This document shows, piece after piece, positions 6,066 to 9,483 of a DNA stretch of 9,483 nt. The DNA lies in NCBI GenBank assembly GCA_050697275.1, contig JBOGZI010000271.1, positions 1 to 9,483 on the forward strand, in the 5' to 3' direction. The notes beneath the pieces are model-generated. The model saw only the letters and a list, made by a program, of their open reading frames with translations. It was not told where the DNA came from and did no database searches. The position numbers and the translations under genes were made by a program. The stretch's first letter is position 1. Each line of letters starts with the position of its first letter. The DNA is from JBOGZI01 sp050697275. Lineage in GTDB: Bacteria > Actinomycetota > Thermoleophilia > Solirubrobacterales > 70-9.

Positions 6066-6815
6066 CTAGCCGCCCGCCGAGCTCGGACCCTGCTTCGGTC
6101 GCAGCTCGGTTACGTCGGCCCCGGCGTCCTCCGGCTTCGCCTCGTCGCCGGCCGCCTCGGCCAGCTTCCGCTCGAGCACGACGATCCGCTCCGAGAGCGC
6201 CTTGATCGCCTCCTGGATCGGGTCGGGCAGGTGGATCCAGTCGGTGTCGGGGCCCTGGACCGCCCGGCCCTCCACCCTGACCGGATGCCCGGGGTTCCCG
6301 ACCACCGTGGTCTGCTCCGGCACGTCCTCGATCACCACAGTGTTGGCGCCGACCTTGGCGTTGCGCCCAACCGTGACCGGGCCGAGCAGCTTCGCTCCGG
6401 AGCCGACCGTGACGTTGTCCTCGAGCGTCGGGTGGCGCTTGCCGCGGGCGAAGCCGGTGCCGCCGAGGGTGACCCCTTGATAGAGCGTCACCCGGTTGCC
6501 GATCTCGGCGGTCTCGCCGATCACCACGCCGGAGCCGTGGTCGATGAAGAAGTCGGAGCCGATCGAGGCGGCGGGATGGATCTCGACGCCCGTGATCGAG
6601 CGGCTCAGGTAGGCGATCGTGCGGGGCAGAAGCGGGAAGTTCGTCTCCCAGAGTGCGTGCGCGACACGGTGGGCGAGCAGGGCCTGCACCCCGGCCCAGC
6701 CGGTGAGGATCTCGAGGCTGCCGACGTTGCGCGCGGCCGGGTCGCGGTCGCGCGCGGCGGCGACGTCGGAGCCGACCTCCTTGAGGACGCGACTCAGCGT
6801 TCCGAGACCGAGCAT
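6066..6815 (-). CDS. cysE: Serine O-acetyltransferase (CysE/EpsC type)
   Basis: It makes O-acetylserine from serine and acetyl-CoA, the first step of cysteine synthesis and the supplier of CysK's substrate. The 249-residue protein has a short N-terminal helical part (about 1-70) and then left-handed beta-helix repeats with the family signatures EIHPAASIG (78-86), FIDHGSGVVIGETAEIG (90-106, with the presumed catalytic His93), LYQGVTLGGTG (111-121) and KRHPTLEDNVTVGSGAK (126-142). Its acidic partner appears to be Glu78, where E. coli CysE has Asp143. After the helix comes a possible short coiled coil (about 200-222) and a disordered, charged tail ending SSAGG. It lacks the C-terminal Ile that plugs the CysK active site in classical cysteine-synthase complexes. 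The ATG at 6815 lies 9 bases after the cysK stop; GGAG is 12 bases upstream, rather far. Co-transcribed with cysK. Confidence 0.93.
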   Translation of the reverse strand: MLGLGTLSRVLKEVGSDVAAARDRDPAARNVGSLEILTGWAGVQALLAHRVAHALWETNFPLLPRTIAYLSRSITGVEIHPAASIGSDFFIDHGSGVVIGETAEIGNRVTLYQGVTLGGTGFARGKRHPTLEDNVTVGSGAKLLGPVTVGRNAKVGANTVVIEDVPEQTTVVGNPGHPVRVEGRAVQGPDTDWIHLPDPIQEAIKALSERIVVLERKLAEAAGDEAKPEDAGADVTELRPKQGPSSAGG

Positions 6816-6824
6816 GGGGACAAG

Positions 6825-7781
6825 CTACTCCGGCCCGAAGAAGGGCAGCGACATGTAGCGCTCACCGCTGTCGGGCACGATCACAACGACGCGCTTGCCG
6901 AGCATCTCCTCGCGCCCGGCGACCTGGAGGGCGGCGTGGATCGCCGCGCCGGCAGAGATCCCCACCAGCAGGCCCTCCCGCTGCGCGGTCATCCGGCAGG
7001 TGGCGAGCGCGTCCCCGTCGCTCACCCCGATGATCTCGTCGATCACCGCCCGGTCGAGCACCTCGGGGACGAAGCCGGCGCCGATCCCCTGGATCTTGTG
7101 CGGCCCCGGCGCGCCTCCGCTGAGCACGGGCGAGGCGGCCGGCTCCACCGCGATCACCTGGACCTCGGGGCGGCGCTCCTTCAGCACCTGGCCGACGCCG
7201 GTGATCGTGCCGCCGGTGCCCACCCCGGAGACGAAGGCGTCGACCTGGCCGTCGAGGTCGCTCCAGATCTCCTCGGCGGTGGTTCGCCGGTGGATCTCCG
7301 GGTTGGCCGGGTTCGAGAACTGCTGCGGGACGTAGGCGCCGTTCTCCTTGGCGAGGCGCTCGGCCAGCTCCACCGCCTCGTCCATGCCGCCGAGCGATGG
7401 CGTCTCGTGCACCTCGGCGCCGTAGGTGCGGAGCAGCGTCGAGCGCTCCCGGCTCATGCCCTCCGGCAGGGTGATGATCAGCCGGTAGCCGCGCGCCGCG
7501 CAGACGACGGCGAGGCCGATGCCGGTGTTGCCGCTGGTCGGCTCGACCACCACCGACTTCCCGCGCTCGATCAGCCCGTCGCGCTCGGCGGCGTCGATCA
7601 TCGCCACCCCGATCCGGTCCTTGACCGAGCCGCCGGGATTGAAGTACTCGAGCTTGGCGACCAACTCGCCGCCTGCCTCTTCGGCGAGGCGCGGCAGTGT
7701 GACGAGGGGGGTGCCGCCGACGACGGCGGCGGTCTCGGCGCCGACCCGAAGCGTGGTGGTGGTCCCGTTCGCGGTTGCCAC
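6825..7781 (-). CDS. cysK: Cysteine synthase (O-acetylserine sulfhydrylase)
   Basis: A PLP enzyme that converts O-acetylserine and sulfide to cysteine. Length 318 is typical. Lys54 in NPGGSVKDR binds PLP as a Schiff base; PTSGNTG (81-87) binds the substrate carboxylate; GVGTGGT (186-192) holds the PLP phosphate; KIQGIGAGFVP (229-239) and the C-terminal PDSGERY (303-309) are CysK signatures. MSRERSTLLRTYGAEV fits CysK rather than cystathionine beta-synthase, and no CBS domain follows. The start is GTG at 7781, because no in-frame ATG or GTG follows before the conserved GGTPLV. No Shine-Dalgarno is present; TACTTT six bases before the GTG suggests a leaderless mRNA. The Rrf2 regulator lies 64 bases upstream and cysE 9 bases downstream, so the block supplies and probably controls cysteine synthesis. 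Confidence 0.96.
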   Translation of the reverse strand: MATANGTTTTLRVGAETAAVVGGTPLVTLPRLAEEAGGELVAKLEYFNPGGSVKDRIGVAMIDAAERDGLIERGKSVVVEPTSGNTGIGLAVVCAARGYRLIITLPEGMSRERSTLLRTYGAEVHETPSLGGMDEAVELAERLAKENGAYVPQQFSNPANPEIHRRTTAEEIWSDLDGQVDAFVSGVGTGGTITGVGQVLKERRPEVQVIAVEPAASPVLSGGAPGPHKIQGIGAGFVPEVLDRAVIDEIIGVSDGDALATCRMTAQREGLLVGISAGAAIHAALQVAGREEMLGKRVVVIVPDSGERYMSLPFFGPE

Positions 7782-7787
7782 CGGCCC

Positions 7788-7793
7788 AAAGTA
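7788..7793 (-). promoter_or_regulatory. -10 box placed for leaderless transcription of cysK
   Basis: TACTTT on the minus strand fits the TANNNT pattern and is separated from the GTG start (7781) by GGGCCG. Transcription starting 7 bases past the box would begin at the G of GTG. The -35 region is not recognisable (CCGGAA at the usual distance). The 64-base gap also holds GGTTAATCCCCGG, a possible but unproven regulator site. Confidence 0.45.
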
Positions 7794-7845
7794 CTAGAAC
7801 CGGGTCAGCTTTCCGGGGATTAACCCTGCGGCGGGGCGCTCGGCC

Positions 7846-8244
7846 TCAGATGTGGTACATGCCGGCGGCCGACTCCTCGCGTTCGCGACGGGCGATGTCG
7901 GCGATCGTGGTCTCCCGGAAGGTCTTGCGGAGGGCCTCCACTCCCTCCTCCCAGATGCCGCCGGCCTCCTTGCCCTCCTCCCCGACCACGCCGTCGAGCG
8001 CCTGGACCACCTCGAGCACATTGACATCGTCCGCGGGGCGGGCCAGTGTGTAGCCGCCCTTGGCGCCGCGGTGGCTGGTGAGGATGCCGGCGCGGCGGAG
8101 CGTCGAGAAGAGCTGCTCGAGGAACTGGACGGGGATCCGGCGTCGCTCGGCCACCTGGCCGATCGGGACGGGCGTCGAGCCCGAGCGCGCGACCTCGGCC
8201 AGGGCCACCACCGCGTAACGTGACTTCGAGGTGACCGAGATCAC
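7846..8244 (-). CDS. Rrf2-family transcriptional regulator, CymR-like, no Fe-S cysteines
   Basis: A 132-residue winged-helix DNA-binding protein of the Rrf2 family (IscR, NsrR, CymR, RsrR). The N-terminus SKSRYAVVALAEVA, the helix PVQFLEQLFSTLRRAGIL (38-55) and the wing HRGAKGGYTLARP (58-70) are diagnostic; the dimerisation helix runs from about 73 and the end MYHI is common in actinobacterial members. There is not a single Cys, so it cannot hold the Fe-S cluster that three Cys bind near residues 90-105 in IscR and NsrR. This points to the cluster-free CymR kind, which in Firmicutes represses cysteine genes in a complex with CysK. Its neighbour cysK fits that. The GTG at 8244 has AAGGGG 4 bases upstream; the open frame upstream of it is the antisense of the vanZ-like gene. 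The 33-base divergent gap must hold or border its promoter. Confidence 0.92.
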   Translation of the reverse strand: MISVTSKSRYAVVALAEVARSGSTPVPIGQVAERRRIPVQFLEQLFSTLRRAGILTSHRGAKGGYTLARPADDVNVLEVVQALDGVVGEEGKEAGGIWEEGVEALRKTFRETTIADIARREREESAAGMYHI

Positions 8245-8277
8245 GCCACCCCTTCTAACAGGTCGGGCGGCGGCGCC

Positions 8278-8685
8278 ATGAGCGGGCTGGCCGCCCGGCA
8301 GCCGCTGCTGCGCCTCCTCGCCCCGCTCGGCCTGATGGGGGCGATCTTCTTCTTCTCGGCGCAGCCCTACGACGGCCACGAGATGGCCTGGTGGGAGATG
8401 GTCGGCCGCAACCTCGGCCACTTCGGCGGCTATGCCCTGCTCGCGGCGGCCTGGTGCTGGGCCCTCTGGGGGCGGGTCCGCAACGCGCTGGCCTGGGCCG
8501 CGATCCTGGCGCTCACCTACGCGGCCGTCGACGAGTACCACCAGACCTTCGTCGAGGGCCGGACGGGCACCTGGGAGGACGTGGTGCTCGACGGCCTCGG
8601 GATCGCCGCGGCGCTGCTGGCGATTCGCATCAGGGCCTCACGACGCCGCCGCGGCTCCGCGGAGCCGCACGCGGCCGAGGCCTAG
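8278..8685 (+). CDS. VanZ-like family membrane protein
   Basis: A 135-residue membrane protein with four predicted helices (about 10-27, 50-64, 69-84, 104-119) and an Arg-rich cytoplasmic tail. VanZ family landmarks are RNLGHFGGYALLA (44-56) and DEYHQTFVEGRTGTWEDVV (85-103), the conserved His/Gln/Phe/Arg/Asp loop. The founding member gives low-level teicoplanin resistance in enterococci, but most genomic homologues have no known role and glycopeptide resistance should not be assumed here. The ATG at 8278 has no strong ribosome site; AGGT lies about 14 bases upstream. The gene diverges from the Rrf2 regulator across 33 bases, so it may share its control region. Its TAG overlaps the stop of the convergent LuxR-type gene within a shared CTAG. 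Confidence 0.87.
   Translation: MSGLAARQPLLRLLAPLGLMGAIFFFSAQPYDGHEMAWWEMVGRNLGHFGGYALLAAAWCWALWGRVRNALAWAAILALTYAAVDEYHQTFVEGRTGTWEDVVLDGLGIAAALLAIRIRASRRRRGSAEPHAAEA
8651..8668. terminator. 18-bp perfect palindrome at the convergent gene ends
   Basis: GCGGCTCCGCGGAGCCGC reads the same on both strands and can fold as a 7-bp stem with a CGCG loop. It lies inside the last codons of the vanZ-like gene and 13 bases past the stop of the convergent regulator gene. It could end transcription from the right; for vanZ it would act within the coding region. There is no T-run on either side. Confidence 0.35.
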
Positions 8686-9483
8686 ATCCAGCCCTGGTCG
8701 GTCGCGATCAGTACGGCCTGCGCACGATCCAGGGCCCCGAGCTTGCCATACACGTTGTGCAGGTGGCTGCGGACGGTGCTCGCCGACAGCTCCAGCTCCT
8801 GGGCGATCTGCTTGTAGACCTTGCCCTCGGCGAGGCGACGGAGCACGTCGAGCTCGCGGGCTGAGAGCGGGCAGGGACCCGAGGCGCGCCGGCGGGCGCT
8901 CGTGCCCTGGGGCAGCTCGTAGAGCACCGCGCGGACGCCCTGCTCGTCGAGCCCGATCGCCGCGCCGGCCTGGCAGAGGCTCTCGGTGCTGACCGGGCAG
9001 TCCTCGAGGTGGGCGGCGACCATGTCGGCGGTCCTGATCACGGCCGCCGTCCCCTGCGCCTCGTTGGAGTGGTGGCGCTCGACCGCCTCGGCGACGCGCG
9101 CGTGGACGCCCCAGCGCCGGGTCAGTACCCCGCCCACCAGGGCGTGGTCGATGCCGAGCTCGCGGCGCTCGGCGGCGATCCGGTCGTCGGGAGTCCCGCC
9201 GCGCCGGTCGAACCGCTCCGCGTAGCCGGGATGCAGGCGGGCGAGAACCGGCCGCCCGATGTCGTGCAGCACCGCCGCCAGCGCCAGCTCGTCGCGCTCG
9301 CCGAAGCCGGTCATCTCGGCGATCCGGTCGGCGGCCCGCTGCACGCTGAGGGCGTGAAGCCGGAAGCGGTCGGGCTGCAGGGCGAGGCGTCCGTCGCCGT
9401 TGAAGAGGTCGTAGTTGGGGGCGGAGCGCAGGATCGCCTCGGCGGCGCTGGGCCCGAGCCGCTCGACCGCGTCGGGGACGCTG
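8682..9483 (-). CDS. HD/HDOD-domain protein fused to a LuxR-type DNA-binding domain, partial
   Basis: The frame stays open to the right edge, so the N-terminus is missing; 266 residues and the TAG stop are visible. GTG at 9344 is in frame but lies inside the domain and is not the start. The first part (about 1-165 of the visible stretch) is HD/HDOD-like: LGPSAAEAILRSAPNYDLFNG, then RLHALS (His43), AVLHDIG (His73-Asp74), LGIDHALVG (His113), ERHHS (His137/138) and RTADMVA (Asp153), a metal-ligand set typical of HD phosphohydrolase-like folds. HDOD proteins are signalling proteins, mostly of unclear chemistry. The C-terminal 62 residues are a LuxR/GerE helix-turn-helix: PLSARELDVLRRLAEGK, YKQIAQELELSASTVRSHLHN and YGKLGALDRAQAV. 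The fusion suggests a regulator whose DNA binding responds to a signal at the HD domain. Target genes and ligand are unknown. Confidence 0.88.
   Translation of the reverse strand, partial: SVPDAVERLGPSAAEAILRSAPNYDLFNGDGRLALQPDRFRLHALSVQRAADRIAEMTGFGERDELALAAVLHDIGRPVLARLHPGYAERFDRRGGTPDDRIAAERRELGIDHALVGGVLTRRWGVHARVAEAVERHHSNEAQGTAAVIRTADMVAAHLEDCPVSTESLCQAGAAIGLDEQGVRAVLYELPQGTSARRRASGPCPLSARELDVLRRLAEGKVYKQIAQELELSASTVRSHLHNVYGKLGALDRAQAVLIATDQGWI

Noticed and set aside
5997..7823. A 608-codon open frame on the plus strand
   Set aside because: It is antisense to cysE and cysK, which carry complete family signatures; no domain is recognisable in the shadow.
8245..8541. N-terminal extension of the Rrf2 regulator
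   Set aside because: The extra 99 codons lie antisense to the vanZ-like gene, have no Rrf2 counterpart, and the GTG at 8244 has a good ribosome site at the normal family start.
8278..8685. Glycopeptide resistance determinant
   Set aside because: VanZ-like proteins are widespread without resistance roles, and no vanH/A/X/R/S gene is nearby.
1..9483. Mobile element, CRISPR array, toxin-antitoxin, phage-defence or biosynthetic cluster
   Set aside because: No transposase, integrase, regularly spaced repeat, small toxin pair or assembly-line gene was seen; composition is even across the window.

Overview
The window is a GC-rich, gene-dense bacterial chromosome segment. Base composition, frequent GTG/TTG starts, short intergenic gaps and the gene families point to the Actinobacteria/Actinomycetota. 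A Thermoleophilia-like lineage (Solirubrobacterales or Gaiellales) is my best guess, but this is inferred from general resemblance and not proven. No RNA gene, transposon, integrase, CRISPR array or prophage gene is visible, and no gene-free stretch exceeds about 150 bases.

Left part (1-2111): the C-terminal end of a GMC-family oxidoreductase on the plus strand converges, with a 7-base overlap, on three minus-strand genes. These encode small four-helix membrane proteins that are paralogues of one another. Their first 28 residues align without gaps, with a Trp at position 28 in all three. Their C-termini differ: no tail, a poly-proline tail, and a long Arg/Lys/Ser/Thr tail. This triplet is the least explained part of the window.

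Middle (2161-5982): a minus-strand unit runs from a Cys-containing lipoprotein to a PcrA/UvrD DNA helicase and then FolD (one-carbon folate metabolism), probably reading on into the first of the membrane paralogues. A good sigma70-type promoter (TTGACG-17-TAGGCT) precedes the lipoprotein. A perfect 9-bp inverted repeat abuts the pcrA start codon.

Right part (6066-8244): a cysteine-biosynthesis block in transcription order Rrf2-family regulator, cysK (O-acetylserine sulfhydrylase), cysE (serine acetyltransferase). The regulator has no cysteine, so it cannot be an IscR/NsrR-type Fe-S sensor and resembles CymR, which is known to sense cysteine status through CysK. The cysK gene has a -10-like TACTTT six bases before its GTG and no Shine-Dalgarno sequence, which is the layout of a leaderless gene.

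Right edge (8278-9483): a divergent VanZ-like membrane protein gene, whose stop codon overlaps that of a minus-strand HD/HDOD-LuxR fusion regulator that runs off the window. Most of the window is ordinary housekeeping. The points worth following are the paralogue triplet, the CymR-like/CysK arrangement, the pcrA start hairpin and the HD-LuxR fusion.
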